Part shown: one piece after another, positions 11,046 through 64,000 of the stretch
How positions within the stretch are numbered: position 1 is the first letter of the stretch
Layout: each line of letters opens with the position of its first letter
Origin: Carettochelys insculpta
Lineage: Eukaryota; Chordata; Testudines; Carettochelyidae
Direction: 5' to 3'
Length of the DNA: 64,000 nucleotides
NCBI RefSeq assembly: GCF_033958435.1
Contig: NC_134160.1
Coordinates: 12,635,001-12,699,000 of the forward strand
Notes under the pieces: model-generated
Database searches by the model: none
What the model was told of the DNA's origin: nothing
Seen by the model: the letters and a program-made list of their open reading frames with translations, nothing else
Translations under genes and position numbers: made by a program

Positions 11046-12895
11046 ATCATATGTGTTCATATGATTGTGGCCAAGAAACAAAACCCACCTTGTTACCAAC
11101 ACCCACAACAGAGTAAACCAGGAAGAATCAGTCACACTGAAATAAGTATTATATTAATTTTATTCACAGTTCCAACAGAAAGCATCTGTGGTAGCTCAGA
11201 GTCAAGCAAAGGGCAGCTAGCAAGAAAGGTTCACGTATTAAATAGCAAACAATTTTCAAACACTGACATGAAAACCTTGCTGAATGTCCCCATTTTGCAC
11301 ATATTTCCAGTTCAAGTAATAGAAGTTTGAAAATCAAGTAGCTCATCACATGATGGAGAGAATGTCAAAAAAATTAAAGCTTTCTGTGGTATCACTCCCT
11401 TAACAGGGCATAAAAGTAGTAGGCAAAAAATTTTCCACAGCTGAACTGTCTTATCCCCTAGGTAGAATTTTTTTTCTTTGGTTGTATGATTTTGCTATCG
11501 GTGGTGCCAAATGAGTCTGTCCAGCTCTAATGTGATTCATTACCCAGGGCAGAAATTTGCTACCATCAATTTATGAGAATGTGCATTTGTGATGACATGG
11601 GAATTTGAAAACAAGTTTCTCTGCAAACAGAGATTGAAAAAAAAAGAAACATTTGGATTTCTAAAAATGAATGGGGATGGGAATGCAACATACTGTACAA
11701 ATATAAGAGAAATCATTTTGACTAGAACTACTACTTTCCAATTACCTTGCTGATGCATGCCCGGTACTGTAGTTGTGATGCTTTTTATTGCTGTGTTTAT
11801 ATGAACTAACAAATTTATCCTTTGTTTTTTTTTTAAATTGCTGCTGTCTTTGAAGACTGAAACTCAGTCAGGCTGAGAGCTGTTTTCTTTTGCTTATCTG
11901 TAGTAATCTGATCACAAAAACTTTCAAATTCTGCCAAAATATTTTGCTTACAGCTTTAAAAGAAATTAAGGAGCAGGTTGCAAACTAACAAAAATAATTC
12001 AAACGCTTTCCAACATCTTGCTTAAAGACATGCACACTGACTAGCAGTTACAAAAGTGGCAGCCTTTATTCCTAAAATGCCTGCATTGCAGCTGGAAACG
12101 TGTTTCTCAGCTTGGGTGGACAGACACGTGTTAGCTCCATCTGAGCAAGCATGCTAAAACAGCAGCATAACTAGGCTTCAACCATCCAAGTTTACACCTG
12201 GGGATTTTGGTGGTTTGTATTTCGGTGCTTACCCCAAGCTGCTGCTGCTGTCACCCCTTGCTATGCTATTTTCTAATGTGCAAGCTTGAGAGCTAATGAA
12301 TATCCGTCTACCTGACCTGGGTAGTACAGCTTCCAGCTGCTGGGCAGCCATAACCTTCTGTGTTTTAGTCTTTTACCTTTCCAATTAAATGATGGGAAAC
12401 GTGATAGCAGAAAGATTTCAAATCTTGATTACTGTAAAGACGATTTTTTTGTTAAAAATCAATATAGTTGTCGAAGGAATGGAGCTAATAGATGCACGTG
12501 TTCATGCTTATTCTGTAAAGAAAATTACCAGATTAGGAAAAAAAGGCACAAGACGCCTAACCATCCTCCCTCCATCCCTAAATGGCTCCCTCTTCCTTCT
12601 TCCTGGCTCGAAGCTACTGCTATTGTTCTGCATGAATAAACTCTAGGCAAGTACAAATTCTCCTTTTTGATGCAGCTGGCTAGGAATCCTCTACACTGAA
12701 GATCTCACCTCTCTCTGAATAATTCCAATGACTGCAATCCTCACTGCTTGTTTTACTAATGATTATTAGTTTGTTCTTTTGCTCTTTCTTCTTGCCAGGA
12801 GCCAATCTGCTGTTCACAGGGAGAGCACCAAGGAACAGAAGGAAAACAGGAAAATCAGTAGGAACTGCCTATTGAAAACAGGGACATAGTGAAAT
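11046..12895. other. No gene seen
   Basis: AT-rich intergenic-looking sequence. The frames at 11061-11330 and 12389-12646 have no recognised domain. Confidence 0.4.
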
Positions 12896-12929
12896 GCTGC
12901 TCTTGCCTCGCATGATACACCAGATGATC

Positions 12930-13105
12930 TCAAAGCACTGTGCATAGATGGGTAAGTTGTACCCTGGTTTTAGCATCCTGATGAGGCACAGTGGTGAAGT
13001 CACTTGCTTAAGGTTGCACAAGCAATTCAGTGGAATATCCAGGACCTGAGGCCAGGAGTCATGCCTCTCACTCCTCTACTTTAACCACTAAGTAATTGTG
13101 CCTCC
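12930..13105 (+). repeat. MIR-like ancient repeat
   Basis: Worn MIR-type order: a gatgaggcacagtggtgaag block, a cacttgcttaaggttgcaca block, then ccaggagtcatgcctctc and a final taaccacta block. Confidence 0.5.
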
Positions 13106-13109
13106 ACTA

Positions 13110-15892
13110 GCATGTGACGTGTCAGAGCATGAGATGTGCCACTTGTGAGTTCAACTATAGGGATCCTTTGTTTAGGGTGAAATTTACTATAAAATAAAAA
13201 AACTTCACCATAAAAAGGAGCCCACTGTATTTTAAGTCACCCCACAGCACCTCTTTCTCTAGTACCACTACATTCAGGATATGACAATAACATTGCGCTC
13301 TTTGGTGATTATCCCATTATCACACTGGAAATGTACTTATGTTATAAAGTGCATATCTGGCCCAGCACTACAAAGCTGCATTAAATTACTAAACTCTCCT
13401 GCAGTGGTGCATGCAGCACACCATCTGTTATTCAATATTTCCGATTAATCATACAGACTCCCTCACCACCACTCACTCACAGTTACTTTTCGGTGTGGAA
13501 GGCTTAAACTCCTTAACTCCTTACACAAAAATAGAAAGCTGGGAGACATATTGCTCCACAAATTAATCCTGAACAGAACAGATTCAGCAGCCTGGATTCT
13601 GCTCTGTTCATCGTTTTAAAGGACTTTTTACTTTCTCAAGGTTACAGAGCCCTTTCTATACGCAGCTGAAAGGTAAAGTTGGAACACGGATATGGAGCCC
13701 ACATAACTGGAAGACCAACAATTGTCCTTACATTTGTTTCACACAGTTGCATAGAAAGCACTTAAATAGAGGAGGGTAGTTCAGAACTTATCTATTGCAG
13801 TAGTGGGAATAGGGCAGTGACTCCAAGTACAATAGCTGGGGATTTGGCGGTCACAGAGTGGTTCATATCTTCCCACCATGCAGTCCCCTGGGACATACAC
13901 CCATTATTGGTCTTGAGTGAGGACAAGCATGAGCCAGGTCACATAGCATCAGCATGAACAGAGCATTCAAAGTGCTCACTCTCTCACACACACTTAAGGC
14001 TTGTGTGGTGGGATTATAAGAAGAAAGAAACTGTCCAAGCTCCTCAGGATCCTTCTGAACACCCCCTCTCCCACATGTACATAAAATACCCAGGCAATTT
14101 CCGATATACAATGACCCAGTGAACAGGTTTGCCAGGGATGAAGCCATGAGCTGTGGTGGTCCAAGGCACGGGAGGACAAAGAACAAAGCTCTGGGGGATG
14201 GAAGATGTGATCACTTCCTCCGGGTTTTCCTATATTGGAGTTTTCACCGTGTTAATAATTGAGTATAATTGTCACACACTAGATGCCACACAAGGGGCCT
14301 GCTGCCTCTAAAAATTACACTGTGACTTTAGGAAGAGAAGGAAATATTGCCAGGACTTCACTGGTATCAAAGTGTATGGATTGTTATGTATTGCACAGGG
14401 ACACAGCTACATGCTTTGTCCCCTCCCTGATACAATTACCACCTGTCTCATTCCAGACAAGCTCTTTCCATTATTTGAACCTGTGTCTTCCCCAAACACG
14501 CTCAAAAAACCAAGGGATGTCTGGTGCCATTGACAAGTTGGGGGTGGGAAATTTTAAGCAGAGATGGTTGCCTAGCTCTGTTCCAAGAAACTTCATCTCA
14601 GCCCTGCATGCACTTTTCCCCTTCTGATCAAACCCTTATCCTCATCCAAGGACCCTTCTTTACTAATTCTGCCTCCAGCAATTCTGGGATGCTCTGAGGA
14701 ACACTGTCGTGACTGTGTCATGACAAGCTTTAGCGCCTGCTGTTTAAAAATTAAAGTAAATATTTTTAAGGGGTCCTGTTGAAAGAGGAGGAGAAACATG
14801 TTTCTACAGCAGGGTTTACACATGACTGTTAAAACATGGTGCTGCTGTTATGGTGCAGAGGATCTTAGTGTAGTCATTAATTGGGTGGTCTCTCTACCAT
14901 TTCATGTCTCAGTGAGAGTTCCAGGGTAGGGATGACAATAGACCAAACTGTCCCTCCTGAGAATGCATGAGCTAGGATCATTTTTCTGAACACTTTTTAG
15001 CATGGTTTATTCCTTCAGCAGCAAGCTCTGCCCATGTCCAATCACTGGCTGTCCTAAAACAGAAGTTCTTCCAATCACTGTTTTAGCTTAGAGCTCTCTC
15101 CAGGTGCCTTTATCAAATCTGGTGTGATGAAAGTCTTTTAAACTCCACATTTAGAAAATCTGGTGCGTGTCATATGAACACTGAAGCCTGAACTGGAAAG
15201 CTTTGCTAGGCTGCTGCCAAAAATAACATAAAATAACCATCCCTGTGACAGAGCCATTTTGACTCCCAAAGTTGCAGTTCTATTGGTTTCCAGGCCTCTT
15301 GTTAGCTGAGAGCATTTAACAGCCAAGTGCATGAAGATGAATTGTGGGACTTTAAAAGCAGTCTGGAAAAGGTCAGCAGTAGACTCCTAATGGTGAGGAA
15401 TTCAAGAGCATTGCTTTGATGTGCCACACTTTCTGGCCACCCCAAGTTTTACAGATACAGACCATACTGAGCATGCTGGTGATAATTCAGACTCTCTTTC
15501 AGGCACTATCATATCACAGAACAGTCATTTTGCTCATAGGGTTTTGTTTGAGATAGCAGCTCCTCTAATAGTATCACCCTGGATTCTCCTTATAATGGGA
15601 GGTTTCTTCTAGATCTAAAAAGAGATCAATATACCAAAACCCAATTCAATTAGAAAATAAAATCATTTCCTCTTCCTGGAAGTGACATCAACCTCATCCC
15701 CGGCGGTGGCAGAAATTTTACATCTTCGATGTGCTTTCAGCAGGTTTCACATTAAGTCAGTTTGAAAAGTGATCAAGCCCCTGCTCCAGTCAGTCTGTTC
15801 AGCACATTGCAAAGCAGGCACTAAGCTCTTGATTTTTGATGAGTTCCCCTGTTCCTCTTTTCTCCCCTCTCATCCTGCATTAGGGGACCTTC
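13110..15892. other. Region downstream of the L3MBTL stop codon; 3' UTR and intergenic, no other gene
   Basis: The part just below 15893 should be the 3' UTR of the minus-strand gene. Frames at 13863-14186 and 14283-14627 have no recognised domain. A minus-strand AATAAA near 15005 is a possible poly(A) signal but nothing else confirms it. Confidence 0.4.
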
Positions 15893-58702
<42,810 letters not shown>

Positions 58703-59520
58703 CTAAGGAATAGTACAGAGGGAAAACGTATGCCAAATTAATTTGTTATTGTTCCAAACCTATTTGGTTTAGGTTATTTAAACAAAAAACACCACACTAT
58801 AACAATCTGCTTGTTGGAATGTCAGTCAGGAGGGTTAACGCCCAGTCTTCCGCATATCCTAGTAACAATGCCAATGACTTCTAACAAAGGCTTTGTGTAA
58901 TCTGAATACTGCTTACATTCAATTACACCTAAGCCAGGTGGTTCTGAGACAGACGTACAGAGGGCTCTTCTCATGATGAGTACTGGCTGAGGATGGGTAC
59001 TAGCACTGCAAGCTTTGCCACGTTAATGGAGGATGTTGTAAGAGTCTCCAGATTATACAGGAGGTCAGTCCAAAAAGCTGAGCCAGAATGACATGGCTAA
59101 GGCCACGATATCTCTAAAGCAAATCCTCCATCCTTTTGCAAAGATACTGTGTTTGGACTGAAAGGGAAATGGTGCTGCGGGGGAAAAAAACACAGAACAG
59201 GAGACTACTTGACTAACTCGGAATGGGGGAAAATATTTATTGAACTAATTTATTTAACTAATGCTCATGTAAATCAGCAGAAAAGAGACCAAGGACAAAG
59301 GACAATATGCTGTTTTTGCCTAGGAAGCTGGAGGATTTGGGGAAGGAGAAATTATTCTGGTTTCTCATCCTACATACAAATTACTGTGGGAAACAGCTCC
59401 CATCTGACTCCACCAAGTTCTTCACTGTAATAATTTCTGTTCTGAGTGCATAAAAATGGTGCATTTATATTCTGGCCAAAGTTTTAGACAGTCACATTTT
59501 AACAACATTAAACCCAATGC
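58703..59520. other. Upstream L3MBTL intron, no exon found
   Basis: The exon before 58702 should end on a codon boundary and encode the linker after the first MBT repeat. No such exon was found here or in the repeats that follow. Confidence 0.4.
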
Positions 59521-59524
59521 CACC

Positions 59525-59757
59525 ACTTAGAATCTTAGAATCACAGAACACTAGAACTGGAAGGGACCTCGAGGGGTCATCGAGTCCAGTCACCTGCAGG
59601 ACTAAACACCATTTAGATCATCCCTGATAGATGTCTACCTAACCTGCTCTTAAACATCTCCAGTGATGGAGATTCCACAACCTCCCGAGGCAACTTATTC
59701 CAGTGTTTAACCACCCTAATAGTTAGGAAGATTTTCCTAATGCCCAACCTCCTAATG
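59525..59757 (-). mobile_element. CR1 LINE 3' end fragment
   Basis: Minus-strand CR1 end (agaactggaagggacctcga on plus), followed inward by the tctccagtgatggagattcc and ttccagtgtttaaccaccct blocks of the RT C-terminus. A different subfamily from the next copy. Confidence 0.85.
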
Positions 59758-59770
59758 GGCTTAATGCAGT

Positions 59771-61560
59771 TTCATAGAATCATAGGGCTGGAAGGGACCT
59801 CTGGAGGCCATCTACTCCCACCCCCTGCTTCGAGCAAGATCAGCCCCAACTAAGTCACCTCAGCCAGGACCTTGTCAAGCTGGGACTCAAAAACCTTGAG
59901 GGATGGAGAATCCACCACCTCTCTAGGCATCACATTCCAATGCTTCACCACCCTCCTGGTGAAGTAGTTTTTCCTAATATCTAACCTACACCTCTCCCTC
60001 TTCAACTTCAGACCATTAAGTCCTAGTTCTGCCATCTGATACCACTGAGAACAGTTTCTCACCCTCCTCTTTAGAGCTCCCCTTCAGGAAGTTGAAGGCT
60101 GCTATTAAATCACTCCTCAGTCTTCTTTTCTGTAAACTAAACAAGCCCAAATCCCTCAACCTCTCCTCATAGGTCTTGTGCTCCAGTCCCTTAATTATTT
60201 TTGTTTCCCTCTGCTGAACCTGCTCCAGCACATCCACATCCTTTTTATACTGGGGGGCCCAAACCTGGACACAATATTCCAGATGTGGCCTCACCAGTGC
60301 TGAATAGAGGGGAACAACTACTCCTCTAGAACTGCTCGAAATGCTCCTCCTAATGCACCCTAGTATGCCGTTAGCCTTCTTGGCTACAAGGACACACTGT
60401 TTACTCATACCCAACCTTTCATCCACCAAAACCCCGAGGTCCTTTTTCACCATACTGCTGCTGAGCCAGTCGGTCCCCCACCTATAACAATGCTTGGGAT
60501 TCTTCCATCCTAAGTGCAGGACTCTACACTTCTCTTTGTTGAACCACATCAGATTTCTTTCAGCCCAGTCCTCCAATTTATCCAGGTCACACTGGATTCT
60601 CTCTCTACCCTCCAACATATCTACCTCTCCCCCTAGTTTTGTGTCATCCACAGACTTGCTGAGGGTGCAATCCAGTCCGTCATCCAGGTCATTAATAAAG
60701 ATGTTGAACAACATCGGCCCCAGAACCGAGCCTTGTAGCACACTGCTTGAAACCGATTGCCATCCAGATATTGAGCCACTGACTGCTACCCATTGGGCCC
60801 GACTGTCAAGCCAGCTTTCTATCCATCTTGTAGTCCAAGGATCCAATCCATATTTCCTTAACTTATGGGCAAGAATGTTGTGGGAGACTGTATCAAAAGC
60901 TTTGCTGAAGTCAAGGTATATCACATCCACTGACTTCCCCATGTCCACAGAGCCTATTACCTCATCATAGAAGCTAATCCAATTGGTCAGACAGGACTTG
61001 CCCCGGTGAATCTATGTTGGCTACTTTTGATCCTTTTCCTCTCTTTCAAGTGCTCCAAAATGGATTCCTTGAGGATCCCCTCCATTATCTTCCCAGGGAT
61101 TGAGGGGAGGCTGACCGGTCTATAGTTCCCTGGATCATCTTTCTTTCCTTTTTTTAATATGGGCACTACTTTTGCCTTTTTTCCAGTCATCCGGGATCTC
61201 TCCAGATCTCCAAGAGTCTTCAAAGATAATGGCCAAAGGTTCAGCAATGACATCTGCCAATTCCCTCAGTACCCTTGAGTGCATTAAATCCAGACCCACG
61301 GATTTGTGTATATCTAGTTTTTTTTAGCTAGCTCAGAACTTGTTCTTTCCCCACTGATGGCTGCTCTCCACCTTCCCATACGGCATTGTCTAGGACCATC
61401 CTGTGGGAGTTGACTTTGTCTGTGAAGACTGAGGCAAAAAAAGCATTGAGTACTTCAGCTTTTCCTACGTCATCTGTCACTAGGTTACCTCTCTCATCCA
61501 GATAACTCATTTATTGTCAACATGCCGGTAGAAACGCTTCATTACTCTTCACATCCCTTG
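59771..61560 (-). mobile_element. CR1 LINE, most of the reverse transcriptase
   Basis: The longest CR1 in the window, read on minus. 61510 to 61328 and 61253 to 60987 give the RT N-terminal part (AEVLNAFFASVFT, VVPILKKGKKDDPGNYRPVS). 60948 to 60016 is one 310-codon frame with VIYLDFSKAFDTVSH, QGSVLGPMLFNIFINDL, VDDTKLGG (the catalytic D-D kept) and RPHLEYCVQVWAPQYKK. 60062 to 59850 finishes the C-terminus ([11 protein letters not shown]). Two or three frame breaks separate these, so it is inactive. The end at 59771 has catagaatcataggg on plus. No endonuclease part is present. Confidence 0.92.
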
Positions 61561-62006
61561 CCAGCTGCAGTTCCAATTGTTTAAGCCCATTGCTCCTTGT
61601 CCTATCCTCAGAGGCTAAGGAAAATAATTTTTCTCCCTCTGCCTTTTAACACTCTTTCAGGTACTTGTAAACCACTATCAGCCTTCTCAGTCGTCTTCTT
61701 CTAAACTAAGCAAGCCCAATTCTTTCAGTCTTCCCTCAGAGCTCACTTTCTCTAGACCTTTAATCATTCTTGTTGCTCTTCTCTGAACCTTCTCCAATTT
61801 CTCCACAACTTTTTTGAAACATGGTGCCCAGAACTGGATGCAATACCCCAAATGAGGCCTAATCAGCAAAGAGTACAGTGGAAGAATAACTTTGTGTCTT
61901 ACTCACAACACTCTTGTTTATGCATCTCAGAATCACATTCGCTTTTTTTGTAACAGCATCATGATGTTGATTCATATTTAGCTACTGTCCACTATGACAC
62001 CTAAGC
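61561..62006 (-). mobile_element. CR1 LINE fragment
   Basis: 61869 to 61687 on minus encodes [40 protein letters not shown]. The sequence continues to 62006 with the part just upstream (attcatatttagctactgtc on plus). It is cut at 62006 by the DNA transposon that starts there. Confidence 0.85.
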
Positions 62007-64000
62007 CGCATCTACACTAGCCAGCTATTTAGAAGTAGCCGTGCCAACTTTGAAATAGCGCCCACCACGTCTACATGTGCCGAGCACTATTTCAAAGTTG
62101 AAATCGACGTAAGGTGGCAAGACGTCAAAGTCGCTATCCTCATCAGGAGATGGGAATAGCGCCCTACTTCGACGTTGAACGTCGAAGTAGGGCACGTGTA
62201 AACGATTCGTGTCCCGCAACATCAAAATAGCAGGGTCCTCCATGGCGGCCATCAGCTGAGGGGTTGAGAGATGCTCTCTCCAGCCCCTGAGCTCTATGGT
62301 CGCCACGTGCAGCAGCCCCTTAAAGCTCCCCACCCCCTTATTTCCTGTGCAGGAAGCTGAGAGCTTGTACAGGCAGCAGCAAAGCCATGTGCCCAGCCTG
62401 CACGTCCCTCAGCAGCCCTAACCCACCACCCTGCACCCCATGGCATCCAGCCAGCCCCCCAAGCGCCCCAGGGCACCCCCGCCAAGGGGACTCAGGGCTC
62501 CCAGCCTGCCAGCCAGTGGGGAAATAGGCAGCGGGGCCCTTCCTGGACGGAGGCTGAGATCCAGGACCTGCTGGGACTCTGGGGTGAGGAGGAGGTGCTC
62601 CAGGTAATGGGGAGCAAGAGGCAGAATGCAGATGCGTTCGCTCGACTGGCCGAGGGCCTGGCTGCCCGGGGTCACCCTGCCTGCACTCCTAACCAAGTCA
62701 GGAGTAAGGTAAAGGAGCTGCGGCAGGGTTACGCCCAGGCCCGGGACACAGCCAGCCGATCTGGGGCTGCCCCTGCCGCTTGCCCCTTTTACAGGGAGCT
62801 CAGGGCCATCCTGGGCCCCCCGGTACACCTCCTCCCCCCTGGCTACCCTTGACACATCGGCCGACAAGCCCCAGCAGGCCCCGGAGACGGAGTCCGCCCC
62901 GGAGGCCAGCCCTGCGCCCCAGGGGCCCCCCCAGGAGCCCCCCCCGGGACACCGGAGGAGAAGGAGGGGGCCTCCAGCGACGGGGGGCTCCAGATCGACC
63001 TCCCCTCCCGCAGCTCCAGGAGGGCGTCCTCCCGATGGGTGTCCCCCGACCGTGAGAGCAGAGCGTCAGGTATGTACCCCCCTGGTGCACACCCCGGGGG
63101 TTAAGGGGCAGGGACAAGAGACATGATCAGGGCCCTCCACACACCCAGATGACCATGGCCCCGAGGACAGCAGTGGCATGTCCCTCAGAAGAGTCCATCA
63201 GCCCCTGCCCCCCAACAGGACAGCGCCATGCCCCATCCCTGGGGATGGGGGGAGCGGAACCTAGGGTCCCCTGGGGGGGGGGTTGGACACCCTTCATCAT
63301 CAGCAGCAGCATCTCCGGGGGACGGGGACGGGGAACCAGCAGCAGAGGGGTGGGGGGACAAGGGCCACGGGTCAGGGCCCAGACTAACAGCTGTCTCCAC
63401 TCTTCTTCCCTGCTCTGTTCCGCAGCTGCACCATCGGAGGGCCTGGAGAGCACCAGCGCACCGTCTGTGGTCCCGGAGAGCCCACTGGGGCCATCCCACC
63501 AGGCCAGCCCCTCGGCGGAGCACGGACCAGCCCTAGGATGAGCCTGACAGTGGCGGAGCCACCTGCGGGCATCCATGGACCCCCAGCTGCTCGCTACCCT
63601 CCGGTGTCAGCTGGAGGTGTCCGAGCGGCACCTGGAGGTGGAGGAGTGGCGGCTCCATCTGCAGGAGCGAGCACTGGCCTGATGCCAGGAGGCTTGGGGG
63701 GCCTTCATGCACACCTTCGATGCCATCATGCGGCACCTGGCCCTCCCTGCTGCTCTGCCCGCCACTCCACCCACCGCTCCACCTGTCATCCCTCCACCAT
63801 CAGCCATCCTGGGGCCTGCCACTGAGGGGGACCATGGGCCTCCAGCCGGGATGTGGGTCACGCCCCCCAACACCAGGCGCAGGACAATAGGGGTGTGTGG
63901 CCGAGGACGTTGCCCCCCAAGGCCCCCTCCTTTGGACTTATTCCCCCCATCTTTGTAAATAGTTTTTGTTCTACCCCTGTTTTGTACCTGCCCCCCCATG
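62007..64000 (+). mobile_element. Harbinger-like element carrying an MSANTD gene, right end beyond the window
   Basis: Starts gccgcatctacactagccag right after TAA in a CR1. The tctacact block and the following ctttgaaatagc and tacttcgacgttgaacgtcg palindrome match the MITEs in this window (especially 49560-49752). It contains a Myb/SANT-like gene at 62440-63958. PIF/Harbinger elements normally have two genes, a DDE transposase and a Myb-like protein. The transposase and right end would lie past 64000 and were not seen. Confidence 0.6.
62440..63958 (+). pseudogene. Broken two-exon MSANTD (Myb/SANT-like DNA-binding) gene of a transposon
   Basis: The Myb/SANT-like fold is read from about 62526: RGPSWTEAEIQDLLGLWGEE, VLQVMGSKRQNADAFARLAE, QVRSKVKELRQGYAQARD and CPFYRELRAILG, with the three spaced aromatic/Trp helices of this DNA-binding domain. 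An ATG at 62440 is in another frame. An indel in the C run near 62818 shifts into a Pro/Glu-rich linker, and a second near 62945 shifts again (TPEEKEGASSDGGLQIDLPS). The first exon ends at gtatgt (63070) and the second starts after ccgcag (63426). Exon 2 encodes APSEGLESTSAPSVV, then in another frame CQLEVSERHLEVEEWRLHLQ (coiled coil), an in-frame TGA near 63680 and a Pro-rich end. In such elements this protein binds DNA and helps the transposase. This copy cannot make it. Confidence 0.75.

Noticed and set aside
63127..63576. 149-codon minus frame opposite the MSANTD intron and exon 2
   Set aside because: It is antisense to the transposon gene and open only because of high GC.

Overview
The window looks like nuclear DNA of an amniote vertebrate, most likely a turtle. 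The evidence is a split gene with GT-AG introns, many CR1 LINE 3' ends, tRNA-derived SINEs with CR1-like 3' tails, and PIF/Harbinger-like, hAT-like and pogo/Tigger-like DNA transposon remnants. Almost every open reading frame not assigned here is a short chance frame. Repeat family names come from sequence memory and were not checked against a library.

The only host gene I can support is on the minus strand. It runs from 58702 down to the stop codon at 15893 and encodes an L3MBTL-family chromatin reader. Eleven exons were found by joining splice sites in consistent phase. They encode the second MBT repeat (cage residues D, N, F, W and Y all present), the third MBT repeat, a C2HC zinc finger, an acidic/serine-rich linker and a C-terminal SAM domain. 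The 5' exons (first MBT repeat and start codon) are not seen and probably lie beyond 64000. At least one linker exon between 35195 and 27895 must exist, because the phases do not fit without it, but it was not found. L3MBTL1 is the best paralogue guess; L3MBTL4 is the main alternative.

The rest is repeat. 971-3340 holds an RTE-like LINE in two opposite-facing pieces, as twin priming would leave. 41690-44567 holds a long LINE of another type, with endonuclease, reverse transcriptase and a C-terminal Cys/His finger, on the minus strand. CR1 pieces lie at 9.7-11.0, 25.3, 45.7-47.4, 53.6-54.4 and 59.5-62.0 kb. A solo LTR with a 5-bp target duplication is at 51553-51949. Harbinger-like MITEs are at 17464-17754, 34448-34847 and 38126-39212; the last contains a second terminal-inverted-repeat element. 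From 62007 to the window end a related element carries a broken two-exon gene for a Myb/SANT-like (MSANTD) protein.

The most unusual feature is a short repeat family seen at six loci (7.1-7.5, 10.0-10.2, 21.8, 24.6, 26.6 and 40.9-41.1 kb). Four of the six are inverted dimers that can fold into long hairpins. Three have direct repeats of 10-13 bp at their ends, so the palindrome appears to insert as one unit. Five of the six (all but the 10 kb copy) keep at least part of a hammerhead-ribozyme-like core (CTGANGA, a GTGGG/CCCAC helix, GAAA) at or near the dyad or 5' end. A Penelope-like or retrozyme-like origin is my hypothesis, not a demonstrated fact.
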